Shown here: positions 12,156 to 22,411 of the stretch, piece after piece
Layout of the letters: every line of letters starts with the position of its first letter
How positions within the stretch are numbered: position 1 is the first letter of the stretch
DNA from: Endomychus coccineus
Lineage: Eukaryota; Arthropoda; Insecta; Coleoptera; Endomychidae
Assembly (NCBI GenBank): GCA_958510875.1
Contig: OY294068.1
Coordinates: 150,138,388 to 150,202,387 of the forward strand
Length of the DNA: 64,000 bases
Reading direction: 5' to 3'
The notes under the pieces: model-generated
Told to the model about the DNA's origin: nothing
Database searches by the model: none
Seen by the model: the letters and a program-made list of their open reading frames with translations, nothing else
Position numbers and translations under genes: made by a program

Positions 12156-12731
12156 CATAGACCTATTATCCTAGACAGAATTGTTTACATTTAAACACGT
12201 ACAGACGTTCCCAAAATTTTGGGCCACTCAGACCGCTGTATATTACAAGTATGGCCGTATGGAACGTGCTGATGCCGGATTAGTTATTCTGTGTGCCTTA
12301 TTGAGATTTGTAATTATTATAAAAACGTCCATTACTTATTGGTTATATTAGGAGCAATACTGTTATGGTAACCTGGAATATACAATCGAATTATAGAATA
12401 TTTAAATTTTTAAATATAGAACTATTCCATGCTATTGCATCATTTGTTCAGAAGACGGCAACGCCGCGTACCTTTCATGAATGGTGACTTTGTTCTGTAA
12501 TACGCAATTTGACAGCTTCCATATTTCTCGTAGCTATTTCGAAGCGGTGTTGCCTTACAAGTGGTACCAAGTCTCCAATCATAGTTACAGCGTTACCAAT
12601 AAGGAGTAATTATGACTCGACGACAAAGAGGTCCGTTGGTTTTCTTCGTCATACTTCATGCAATCATTGCGACAAGTCAACTGGAGTTTTATGAATGAGA
12701 TGTTTCGTTTCCTTAGGATAATAGATCTATG
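12156..12731. mobile_element. Short non-autonomous DNA transposon with 8-bp target duplication
   Basis: The Penelope-like 3' region is split here. The 8-bp GTCGTCTT occurs immediately left (12148-12155) and right (12732-12739). The ends are inverted repeats: CATAGACCTATTATCCTA on the left and, as reverse complement, CATAGATCTATTATCCTA on the right (one mismatch in 18). An 8-bp duplication with CA-starting ends fits the hAT or P superfamily; which one cannot be told. The interior holds no transposase. Confidence 0.8.
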
Positions 12732-12898
12732 GTCGTCTTATAACCTTTTCCTATTACTTCATAAATCTCTATAATTTTGATTACTCGTGTTTTTTCCGTT
12801 TCGGCGACGTAAACATTTTAAATTGAAATTGATGCGGTAAGGATGTTTTGTGATTTATACAATTAAAAATCTCGCTTTAGTCATTGATTATTCTTGAT

Positions 12899-12942
12899 AC
12901 TTCTTCTGATGATGGCAATGATACCGAAACGTACGTAAAGAC
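12899..12942 (+). ncRNA. Hammerhead ribozyme motif, Penelope-associated, copy 1
   Basis: Core CTGATGA at 12906-12912 and GAAAC at 12926-12930, with a weak stem II between. GTACGTA follows at 12931-12937, giving a 3-bp stem III (A-U, C-G, G-C) and a UA cleavage dinucleotide. The 5' TCTT (12902-12905) pairs with AAGA (12938-12941) as stem I. Type I hammerheads with minimal stem III are known from Penelope-like elements. Stem II is eroded, so activity is doubtful. Confidence 0.6.
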
Positions 12943-13010
12943 AAAAATGGTAAAAAGATGTTAGTGTGACCTGTTTCCCGAGAATTTATATGTAATTCAT
13001 ACCTTGGTCA

Positions 13011-13675
13011 ATAATCATTATTCAATAACGTTCATAGTCAAAGCGGTATTTGCTTCATTGGTTTATGGCAAGAAAGGCCGTGAAAATACGCCCGCTATAT
13101 CACGGTACCGCTTTGTAGGTAATTGAATCTTTCGAAACGTTTTCAAGGTGTATACTGTACCTGAAGTTTTCGAATATTCATCGATTTAGGCTCTGGCAAT
13201 AAGATAAACAATAAAGCCTGATACGAAAGTTGCAGTGTCTCGCATCTCTTACAGCATAGACGTGAAGCAGTAGACCGAAACTCTATAATAAGAAGCACTT
13301 ATGGTCGTTATAGCTCCAATATCCACATGTCGATGCAATTATGCTGTAATGGTCCTTAACATTTCAACGACGTTGCTAATATACGTTGTGCAATCTTAAG
13401 GAATTTCTGGATAACCAATAATATTTTTTATCGAATTTCTTACAGTAACTGTGAGCACATGAGTCTCACCTGGTCAACAGGTTGTTTTGTTAACCTATAA
13501 TTCTTAATGAGCTTGATTCAATGACAGCGTGTCTTTCATATCTGATTGATAAATTTTCATTATGAACATAATAATATTTTAATAATCGTTTCACCTCACA
13601 GTGTCATCTTCAACTTGAGTTTATTCTTCAATTTGAACTATAATAGTTATTTATGTAATAAGGATCATACAGACG
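13011..13675. other. Stretch upstream of Crypton 1 without recognised content
   Basis: No coding motif seen. The left boundary of the Crypton-like element may lie in here, but I could not place it. Confidence 0.35.
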
Positions 13676-13752
13676 ATCATTATGGTACAAGTCGTCAATG
13701 TTATCGGGCGAGGCGTAGCCGAGTCCGATAACACGACGTGTGCCATAATGAT
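13676..13752. repeat. Palindrome upstream of Crypton 1
   Basis: Outer arms ATCATTATGGTAC and GTGCCATAATGAT, with inner arms GTCGT/ACGAC and GTTATCGG/CCGATAAC, surround a short GC-rich loop. Similar palindromes precede the Crypton-like genes ending at 31742 (palindrome about 31930-32012) and starting at 60593 (60290-60376). After subtracting the inserted foldback it lies about 250 nt upstream of the recombinase start. Confidence 0.7.
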
Positions 13753-13775
13753 TGTTTATGATTCGTATTACATAC

Positions 13776-15848
13776 AAAAGGACCCCGCAAATTCCTTACG
13801 GGAATTGGGTCTCGGTGGATATTTCTGAATTTTTGATATGATGTAGTCCATGTGATTCTGAGCAAATGTTATTATCGCGCCAACCCCCAAAAATGAACAG
13901 ATTCTCTGCTAGGGGGGGTTATATTTACATTCTACTCTTAATAGACTATTTATTTCTGAAGACGGGAACAATATTTTAACATGCTTCATTCTAGTTTATG
14001 TTGCATAATATGGTTCTTCTCCCATAAAAAAATTTTAAAGCCTCCCCCTAACCCCTAAACCCCCCTTAAATAAAAAAAATATACCTTTTTCTGGATCACT
14101 TCAAAAATCATTGTAAAATGTTTTAATAAGCATAAATACGGAATCCGCACTTGTATTTCAAAAATCAACTCCCCCCCAAATGAAGGATGCACAAAAAATT
14201 TTGGTGGATTTTTGATATAATGTAGTCCATGTAATTCTGAACAAATTTTATTCATGCGCAAACCCCGAGAAATGAACAGTTTTTCCGCTAGGGGGGGTTA
14301 TATTTACATTTTACTCAAAACAGACTTATTCATTTCTGAAGGCGAGTACAAAATCCTTACATGCTTTACTCCAGCTTATGTTGCATAATATTGTTTTTCT
14401 TCCATGAAGGAATGTTGAAGCCTCCCCTATCCCCCAACCCCCACTTTTGAGAAAATAAAAAATACTAATTCCTGGGTCACTTCAAAAACCATTGGAAAAT
14501 GCTCATATACGGAAACCGCACTTCTGTATCATAATTGCGTCTGTTATCCACATTTTGCCGGATAACTATTTATATAGCTATTTGACGTTTATTTGCATTT
14601 TTGTAAGGCGGGAAGATGGCTTCAAATGATCTCGATTGAAATGGACGCATACGGCACTTCTTATGAGTCCTTCAATTCCTACGCTTGCTCGAACTACATT
14701 CGCATCTTCATTCTAATGAACGCACGTTTATCAATTGCAATTAATTTAGAGGCGGCTATGAGCAATCTTTTATCTTGCCCTAAGAACTGTCAAACTTATG
14801 CACTGCGTCTTGTCATCTTGTTTATTAGTAGTAATTATTGTTGTGCTTTTCTGCATTATTGTAGTTTTATTTACTGGTTGTGGTTACTAAAATTAATTAC
14901 GTACTAAATCGTGGGGATTGTTATGTATGCGAGGGATCTCTTCGGCCAGCGCAACTATCAAGAATTGATGGAGTAGTAAACGCAAATAAACGTGAAATAG
15001 CAGTTATCTGGCGAAATGTGGAAAACAGACCTCCTCTAAATGTTGATAACGGACGCAATTATGATACAGAAGTGCGGTTTCCGTATCTGAGCTTATTCAA
15101 ACATTTTCCAATGGTTTTCGAAGTGACCCAGGAATTAGTATTTTTTATTTTCTCAAAAGTGGGGGTTGGGGGGGGGGATAGGGGAGACTTCAACATTCCT
15201 TCATGGAAGAAAAACAATATTATGCAACATAAGCTGGAGTAAAGGAGTAAAGCATGTAAGGATCTTGTACTCGCCTTCAGAAATGAATAAGTCTGTTATG
15301 AGTAAAATGTAAATATAACCCCCCCTAGCGGAGAAACTGTTCTTTTCTCGGGGTTTGCGCATGAATGAAATTTGTTCAGACTTACATGGACTACATCATA
15401 TCAAAAATTCAGAAAAATCCACCGAAATGTTTTGTGCATTCCTCATTTGGGGGGGAGTTGATTTTTTAAATACAAGTGCGGATTCCGTATTTAAGCTTAT
15501 TAAAACATTTTACAAATGATTTTTGAAGTGATCCAGAAAAAGGTATATTTTTTTATTTAAGGGGGGTTTAGGGGTTAGGAGGGCTTCAAAAAATTTTTAA
15601 GGGAGAAGAACCATATTATGCAACATAAACTAGAATGAAGCATGTTAAAATATTGTCCCCGACTTCAGAAATAAATAGTCTATTAAGACTAAAATGTAAA
15701 TATAACTCCCCCTAGCAGAGAATCTGTTCATTTTTGGGTGTTGGCGCAATGATAACATATGTTCAGAATCACATGGACTACATAATATCAAAAATTCAGA
15801 AATATCCACCGAGACCCAATTCCCGGAAGGAATTTGCGGGGTCCTTTT
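13776..15848. mobile_element. Foldback-type element B inserted in Crypton 1 leader
   Basis: The ends AAAAGGACCCCGCAAATTCC (13776) and its inverted copy ending at 15848 are matched by arms of about 770-790 bp (13776 to about 14548 and about 15055 to 15848). Each arm holds two tandem units of about 379 bp, each with a TGTAGTCCATGT block, a CTAGGGGGGG tract and a C-rich end. The unique centre (14550-15055) has no recognisable protein. No target duplication was found. Confidence 0.8.
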
Positions 15849-16075
15849 ATCTGATGGCATTTATATTAATACGTTTTCGAAAAATTAAAAACTGCATTTT
15901 TGACATGCAATATTGACAACTATTTTTAAAGGAGTAAGTATATGTGTAGTTTCAAATATTAGTAGGTGAGTGAGCTGTGCTTTGCCATTTCTTTGACAAC
16001 ATCAGGTTGTAACGGCAATATTTATTTATCGCTGTTAAACACAATTGTCACGTAGAATTTAATATAATTTAAATA

Positions 16076-17125
16076 ATGATGAGTGATTCTGAAACTGGTA
16101 GTTTACCTTTTGATTTGGAAGGAATGACGCGGAATATCGTGGACTCCCTTTTGCCGGAAAAATCACGGAGTGTAAGTATATGAAATGGTGTTTAATCGGT
16201 ACGAAGAATGGCGTTCTGCTAACAAAAACAAGAATATCACTCATGTAAATTGTATTGTTGGCTCACTTTGAATGCTTATCTAAGGAAAGAAAACCATCTT
16301 CTCTTTGGTCATATTATTTGATGATAAGAAGTATTTTATCAACAAGAAAATACGTCGATATTAGTAAGTACCTACTGGTTGCATTACTAAAACGTAAATC
16401 AGAAGGTTACACAGCAAAAAAATCCAAAATTTTTACTAAACAAGATGTTACAAAGTTTTTAACGGAAGCATCAGATGATACATATTTATTTAAAAAAAGT
16501 TGCTATGATAATTGGACTAAGTGGAGCATGTAGAAGAGAGGAATTGACAAATATGCTAGTTGAAAATTTAATAGATGAAGGATCCGTTTTTAGAATTACT
16601 TTACCGAATACAAAAACAAAGGTAATGCGAGAATTTTTTGTAACTTCGGGGAATATCCCAGGATTGAATATGGTAGAACTTGTCAGACAATATGTGAAAA
16701 TACGACCTTGCAACACAAACCATCTACGTTTTTTTGTCTCTTATAAAAATAAGAAATGCACAAAACAACCCGTTGGAATACACACCTTTGGTAAAATGCC
16801 AAAAGTGATTGCCACTTTTTTGAATTAACCTCACCCTGAAGAATATACCGAACATTGTTTTTGACGATCGTCTGCCTCAGTTTTGGCTGATTCTGGAGCT
16901 GATCTGTGTACCGTGAAACTCCATGGCGGATGGAAAAGCAATACTGTTGCTGAAGGTTACATCGAAAATTCGAAAGAGCAAAAGATAAAATATCAGAAGA
17001 AATTTTTGGTGCCAACAACCAAAGTTTACCAAAAATCATCAACTACTGATGTAAAAACTCTAGAATCCATTGGAATTAATATTGCAAATTGTAGGAATTA
17101 CTTTTTTACCATTTATAATAAATAG
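16076..17125 (+). pseudogene. Crypton-like tyrosine recombinase, broken (Crypton 1)
   Basis: Would move its element by tyrosine-recombinase strand exchange. Starts MMSDSETGSLPFDL at 16076. The N-terminal SAM-like domain follows in shifted frames (NRYEEWRSANKNKNI; ECLSKERKPSSLWSYYLMI; KKSKIFTKQDVTKFL). The catalytic part has GLSGACRREEL (first Arg), then PHPEEYTEHCF-stop-RSSASVLADSG, HGGWKSNTVAEGYIE (His/Trp box and candidate Tyr) and ends at 17125. There are frameshifts near 16165, 16245 and 16495, plus in-frame stops at 16826 and 16862. The second stop sits where the HxxR arginine is expected. Confidence 0.85.
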
Positions 17126-17197
17126 TTTTGTACATAGTTATGCATTTTGAATAACCTTTTTTGATCTCACCATTAAATGTTTTTCATATAGAATTTC

Positions 17198-17282
17198 ATT
17201 ACGGTACTTAGTATCATACTGAATTTATTATGGTACTTAGTCCCATAATGAATTCATTATGGTTCTAAGTACCATAATGAGC
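17198..17282. repeat. Palindrome cluster downstream of Crypton 1
   Basis: Several copies of a CATTATGGTACTTAGTACC-type palindrome lie in succession, partly degenerate. The last two form a larger inverted repeat centred on GAATTC at about 17250. The same motif appears as a perfect palindrome at 31510-31540, on the 3' side of Crypton 2. Probably part of the element's 3' end. Confidence 0.6.
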
Positions 17283-17738
17283 TTCCTTATGTCATCAAAA
17301 TTGAGTGATATAACGTTGTCATTATGACATGCCATCGGATAAACTCATTTTTAGGTTGTTACTGTGCGCTATAAGCACATACGTAGGTAGGTATCCATTA
17401 TAACACATAATGTTTTAAGAGAGAAAAAGTTAATACATTACAATTTTTCTAAGATTTCAAAAATGAGTACCGAAAAACATGTGTTCTGCAAAAGTTCTTT
17501 ATGTATTATATTTGAAACTTGAAAAAAACTGTCTTCGCAGAACTAAAAAGCATTTTTGATCTTCAAGTACAAAATAATCCATCATAAATATTGTTCTTTT
17601 TCATATAATTATATATATTTTGAGATATGCGCTACCACGCTCAAACAATTAGCAAATAGGTGGCTGCTTCAGATTGATCCGCGTGGTAAGACAATAGTTT
17701 CCGAAATAAACAATTCTATAATATTAAAATGGATATAT

Positions 17739-18705
17739 ACGAGGGCAAGAGGAAAAGTCCCTGGAAAATGAAACAAGAAATGATTAATTCGGTCAAAACT
17801 TATTTTATTTTGCAATATAATCTCCTTGTGCCCGATAAACTTATTCCAACGTTTTTCTAATTTTTCGATCCCTTCCAAATAATACGATTTCGGCAATCCT
17901 TTAAAATATGAGCTCATTTCAGTGATCTCTTTCCGCCGAGCCATTTCTTCAAGTTTGGAAGTAGATAAAAATCGCAGGGGGGCCAAATCTGGAGAATATG
18001 GTGGACGGCGAACCAATTCGTAGCGCAATTCATGCAATTTCACCATTGCGAGTCAGGACATGTACGCCGGTGCGTTGTCCTAGTGGAAGAGCACTATTTT
18101 CATTGCCAAATGCGGCCGCTTTCGCTTCAAATCGGGGTCGCATCTATGCAACAGCTTTGCATAATATACGCTGGTGATCGTTTGAAGGTAATCGATATGG
18201 ACGATATCGTGTGCAACCCAAAAAACAGTCGCCATGAATTTGTTGGCCGATAAATCCACAAGGGCCTTTTCCGGCTTTGATTCGCCAAAACAAGTCCACA
18301 GTTTCGACTGTTCTTTGGTCTCTGGTGTGTTGTTATGGATTCATGTTTGGTCCACGGTTACGAAACTGCGCAAAAAGTCCTTCTTATCGCGCTTGAACAT
18401 CGCCAAACACTTTTTGTAAGTTGTCACACGGTCGTACTTGTATTCAACAGAGAGCAAGTGCGGCTCCCATCTGGCAGATAGCTTTCTCATATACAAAAAT
18501 TTGTGCAAAATTTTCCGTACCCGTTTCTTGACATGTCCATAGCCTTAGCAATCTAATGCACTTTAACTTGCCGATCGTTCAATATCATATCATGGATTCG
18601 TTTCTTGAATCAGTCGGGTTAAATGTCAAATGTATGTTCTCGTTTAGTGGTCAAATGGTAAATGTAATCCAACTGAAATTTTGCACGTTTATACGACACG
18701 TTATA
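17739..18705 (-). pseudogene. mariner transposase (DD34D type), frameshifted
   Basis: A DDE transposase of classic mariner elements. Reading the minus strand from about 18620: HDMILNDRQVKVH (second helix-turn-helix), MRKLSARWEPHLLSV, VLFHQDNAPAYMS (second catalytic Asp), then RRPPYSPDLAP with the third Asp just after, in another frame (LAPCDFYLLPNLKKWLG). The C-terminus GLPKSYYLEGIEKLEKRWNK is well preserved (18046-17669 frame). Multiple frame changes and stops. A candidate end with TACGAGGGCAAGAGG lies at 17739; the other end is not recognised. Confidence 0.85.
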
Positions 18706-18721
18706 GCGATCGAACGGTGAC

Positions 18722-18958
18722 TCCGATTTCCTGTTTCTTAAGCCGTTTTCGAGTTACATATTTTAAACGTCCATCCATAACTTTTGCAGTGCTGTAGAAG
18801 CGAGCTCTCGCAACTAGACAAAATGCGGCTCGAGCTCTTGATCGGCTTATGCGAAAGACGGAGTGAGCGTAGCGAACGAAGTCTTTCTTCATTTCGACTC
18901 ACTTACTCGCTCCGTCTTAACTCGTTGGTCATATGCGCAGCGTACTGACTGACCTCCT
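18722..18958 (-). repeat. Hairpin-bearing dispersed repeat, copy 1
   Basis: About 235 bp, the inverse of 32942-33179. It holds an imperfect hairpin (GACGGAGCGAG / CTCACTCCGTC) and ends, on the minus strand, in an ATG-initiated frame MDGRLKYVTRKRLKKQE. The copy at 33.1 kb encodes MDVRLKSKTRRRLKLQ at the same place. It may be the 5' end of an unknown element; the family was not recognised. Confidence 0.6.
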
Positions 18959-19710
18959 ACTTAAAATAACTGTTCAAAATGGCCATGTTCAGGCAAAACA
19001 CATGCTTTAGATTCTCTTAAAATTGAATCTCTAACACGTGCAAAATCACGTGTTCCGGAACTACCCAGTAAAACTGAAACGGTGACCTCCCTGGCTGATT
19101 TGAGACTCCCATAAAAAGTTATGACTTTTCAAAGATAGCATCTGAAACATAGGATTTTATTGATTGTCTCAGAAATGACCAAACTTGAAAAAAAAAATTG
19201 GTGGCAGTTAGTGCTAGTGTAACAATTCTGAAACATTGCGCCATTTTATACTTTACCGGAACAGTGAAATAAACTAGCCCTTTTGAATTTTAGAAGACCA
19301 CCTTTCCTTTTTCAATTTTGAAACACTAAATTATTGTTTTCTCATCAAACACAAAACTTTTTTATCTCTTTAAAAATTTCATTATTTCTTGTAATTTTTG
19401 CATTGAAACATAAAACACGGAACTAAGCATCCGAAGGCCGGGAAGAAAATAAAAGTTAGATAGTTAGTTTATTTTTCTTGCCCAAATACAATATAAATAC
19501 AGAAAAATATATGGAAGAATACCTCAAAGAGGTGTAGAGCACGTCAAGTTAAAATTTTATATAAATATGATTTACAATACATTTGTCATCGTAAATAAAA
19601 ATAACAGTTGGCAAACAGATTAAAATCTGTATAGATCCAGTACATTAAAATGGAAACGATACATACAGATATGACTAAAGTGACTTAGAATACTTAGAAA
19701 TAGGAATAGC

Positions 19711-20526
19711 TCATATATCTTTGTCCATAAAATATTCATTCAGTGAGTAGTAGGCTCGTTTTACAAGTAGAGATTTCAAATTGTTCTTGAGATGATTGGT
19801 AATTGGTAATTTTTTCAATGATTGGGGAATTTTATTATAAATTCTTATTATGCTGTATTGTAAATTTTTCTGGAGATATGTATAATTAAGTTTATTGCAG
19901 ATGTAGTTATTTTTTGTTCTTATATTATGATCATGATTGTTGGCCTGTTCCTGAAATAGATGCTGGTTTTGATGAGTGAAGGTAACTGCTTCATAAATGT
20001 ATAGACCTGACAAAGTGAGTATATTATTTCCTATACATTTTTTTTTGCAACTTGTTCTTTGAGACAGGTTGAAGATGCCTCTAAGACATCTTTTTTGGTG
20101 CGGAACACTTGCTCTACCCCAAAAAATTATCCCATATCTCAATGTTGACTACACAAACGCATGATAAGCAGTTAAAGCTGCCTCAGTGTTCACTAAGACA
20201 AATCTTTTTTAGGGCAAAATAATATCTTCATAGCGTTCTCACTACTTTATTTACTTGTTCAGACCAATCTGATCGTGAATCAATAAAATAGTGGTATGGT
20301 TCACACTCGCCAAATCAGTAACGGTATCAGCCGAAGTGCTCTTAATGGTCGATGTATATCCAAATTTGAGGACTTGAGTTTCATCTTTATTCATCCTTAA
20401 GTTATTTTTGTGAAACCAGTCTTCAGCAGTATCAATAATCTGGAGTATATTCCTTTCTAAAATAGCATCCTCTGTTGATACCGTTATTGAGCTGTCATCA
20501 GCAAACTGTTGTAAGTATTCTTTCAT
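19711..20526 (-). pseudogene. Non-LTR retrotransposon reverse transcriptase C-terminus, second family
   Basis: Read on the minus strand: EYLQQFADDSSITVS (the ADD box of reverse transcriptase, 20526 side), WFHKNNLRMNKDETQVLKFG (thumb), then in another frame MRYGIIFWGRASVPHQKRC and ILTLSGLYIYEAVTF (connection/C-terminus) to the stop at 19711. This is typical of insect Jockey-like polyproteins but different in sequence from the copy at 6.8 kb. The 5' portion is absent. It lies within the inverted-repeat element. Confidence 0.8.
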
Positions 20527-20681
20527 TTTTGTTGTAGTATCCTAAGCTATGTGTTAAATGTAAATGTAAAAAATTCAGTGGATGACAATATTATAAAATT
20601 AACACTATTTGTACACCAAATTTGTTTTTTTTAATTGGGTCATTTGTGAGATAATCAATAAAACCTTCAGCTGTCATCTTT

Positions 20682-20970
20682 TTTTTTTAGTTGGGAGGTG
20701 GTAGAAACCCTTCATGGGCCTTGTAACATCCTATAAGGTAGGAGTCCGAATTTAATCACCCCAGATATACTCACTAAACACTCTACCTCGTGTGGTAGGC
20801 TCGATTCTGCAAACAGGGCAGTCTCGATGACACTGAGTCAACCCATTGTATCTTGCCTTACCACTTTCTCGAGCCATCGGAAAGTCCGCAGCTGCTGGAT
20901 TCGAACCCGCAACCGGCAGCCACAGTGATTGAAAGATCGATGCTTCTACCATTGAGCTACCTGCCCCCCT
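20682..20970 (-). mobile_element. tRNA-derived SINE, complete, with target duplication
   Basis: The minus strand starts GGGGGGCAGGTAGCTCAATG. It carries an A box (TAGCTCAATGG) and a B box (GGTTCGAATCC) at tRNA-like spacing, a unique body of about 200 bp, and ends in poly-A (poly-T at 20682-20688). AGCTGTCATCTTT (20669-20681) and AGCTGCCATCTTT (20971-20983) flank it, a 13-bp duplication with one mismatch. It would be transcribed by RNA polymerase III and mobilised by another element's reverse transcriptase. Confidence 0.88.
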
Positions 20971-21194
20971 AGCTGCCATCTTTAAAACGCCATAACTTTT
21001 GATGTGCCTAAATCGAAAACTTTTACATGAAAGAGCCCCCTTCAAATCGGCCAGGGAGGTCAACTTTTAATTTCTACTAGGTAGTTCCGGAACACATGTT
21101 TTTTTTTGCACGTGTTAGAAATTCAATTCCAAAAAGATCTAAAGCATGTGTTTTAGCTATTTTGAATAGTTATTATAAGTAGGAACATTCTGTA

Positions 21195-22179
21195 TAAGTA
21201 ACCAGAGTTTCAAAACTCTATGTGTGGTAGTTCTCCGGAAATCTCTAATAGACCATCCACTTCGAATGATCCTGTATATAAAATCCCAAATCTTTCCTCG
21301 GAATTAAATAATCACGACAAATTCGGGTTTTGATAAATCAAATGAGGTATGCCTAAATTTGAAAACACCGGCATAGTTTGTAATTATGGTCATTAATTCA
21401 CGACCGGTAGACTATGTTTCTGAATTTGTCTTGCCCTCTTCCATTATACGAGATAGAAACGATATTTTTCCATATTGTCACATTGGAAATCGGAGTTGTA
21501 AATTTAGCTGGCCCGGCCGCAATATGATGTTTTATGGTTGTTTTTTAAAGTTAGATCCTAGCCGGTGCGTACGGATAAGGGATGAGATAAGGCATAGGAA
21601 ATGTCCTCTATGGAATGGCCTTTAGATATGCGCTAGTGAATTCATAAATAATAAATGCGCTTTCAAATATTCATGTCTTTGTATTATCCGAAGCTGATAT
21701 ATTTGCGATATGCCCGTTGCCTTCATATGCCGTTATGTATATATAAACTAGATGTTTAAATATGTAAAAGTTATACTCCAAAGTTTACTTCATCAGCAAA
21801 CCTTCAGGTTCTAGGATAATCCCTTTAGTATCTCTTTAAATGCACTTGATAGTCTTAAAGTTAACTTGAAACTCGTAAAACTGTAAACGGTTCTATATAA
21901 ATTTTACCTGAAACTCTTACAAAATCTGTTCAATACATGTAAAATTATGCATTGTCATATGTTGATAGGACTTTTTCTTCGTTTAAAAGGTCAAGCTAAC
22001 TATATTCAGTTTACAGTTTTTCAAACAAATATCACAAAGTACTAACTTATTACAAATGAGCTACCTAATATATGAGTTTAATGATAATCTTAAGATAGAT
22101 GGTTATTGGAATTTTACATAATTTAATTGAGGGATTAAACGATAAAGGGGTAGCAAACGGAAAATCTATTTATACAAAT
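21195..22179. other. Stretch without recognised genes
   Basis: May contain downstream Copia sequence or an LTR, but no motif could be recognised. The 79-codon frame at 21386-21625 has no familiar signature. Confidence 0.35.
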
Positions 22180-22411
22180 TTAACAAGAGAGAATTATTAA
22201 GTATTTGATGAACATTAACGTGTACAAATCTACGATGCCAGTCGTAATACATTTTTCTGAAGATTACACTCTGAATTTTCTGATTCCTTTCGATTTTGAA
22301 ACATATTTGGTACATTTTTCCATTTCGTTTTGCTGTGACTCTTATTTCACCGTTGTCGTCTAATATTTCCCATTTTTATTTATTTGATAACATTTTAAAA
22401 CCTTTGTCTAA
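22180..22411 (-). pseudogene. Copia GAG-pre-integrase segment
   Basis: Minus strand reads WEILDDNGEIRVTAKRNGK, MYQICFKIERN and WHRRFVHVNV. These are typical of the region between protease and integrase in Copia polyproteins (the WHRRFGH-type signature). An in-frame stop lies just upstream. About 20 residues expected between this and the protease tail are missing at the Jockey junction. Confidence 0.75.

Larger units (their letters stand above)
11610..13010 (+). mobile_element. Penelope-like element, 3' half, interrupted by a short transposon
   Basis: From about 11640 to 12060 the plus strand is a decayed version of the GIY-YIG C-terminus seen at 30390-30790. The 3' untranslated part begins to about 12147, is split by the element at 12156-12731, and resumes at 12740-13010 with TTACTTCATAAATCTCT and the hammerhead motif. 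The end TTAGTGTGACCTGTTT is shared with the copies at 28620 and 31200. It is 5' truncated, with no reverse transcriptase. Confidence 0.7.
18943..21194. mobile_element. Inverted-repeat DNA transposon, probably Tc1/mariner type, with nested insertions
   Basis: Arms at about 18955-19215 and, inverted, about 20600-21190 share CTAACACGTGCAAAA, GTTCCGGAACTACC, GACCTCCCTGGC and TTTTATTGATT. The right end reads, inverted, TACAGAATGTTCCTAC, like the TACAGGGTG-type ends of Tc1/mariner elements. The interior carries a minus-strand reverse-transcriptase remnant, and the right arm is split by a SINE. The left boundary is uncertain because it abuts the hairpin repeat. Confidence 0.55.

Noticed and set aside
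16140..16180. GTAAGT at the Crypton 1 frame break considered as an intron donor
   Set aside because: Coding similarity resumes within a few bases (YEMVFNRYEEW), so a small indel explains it better.
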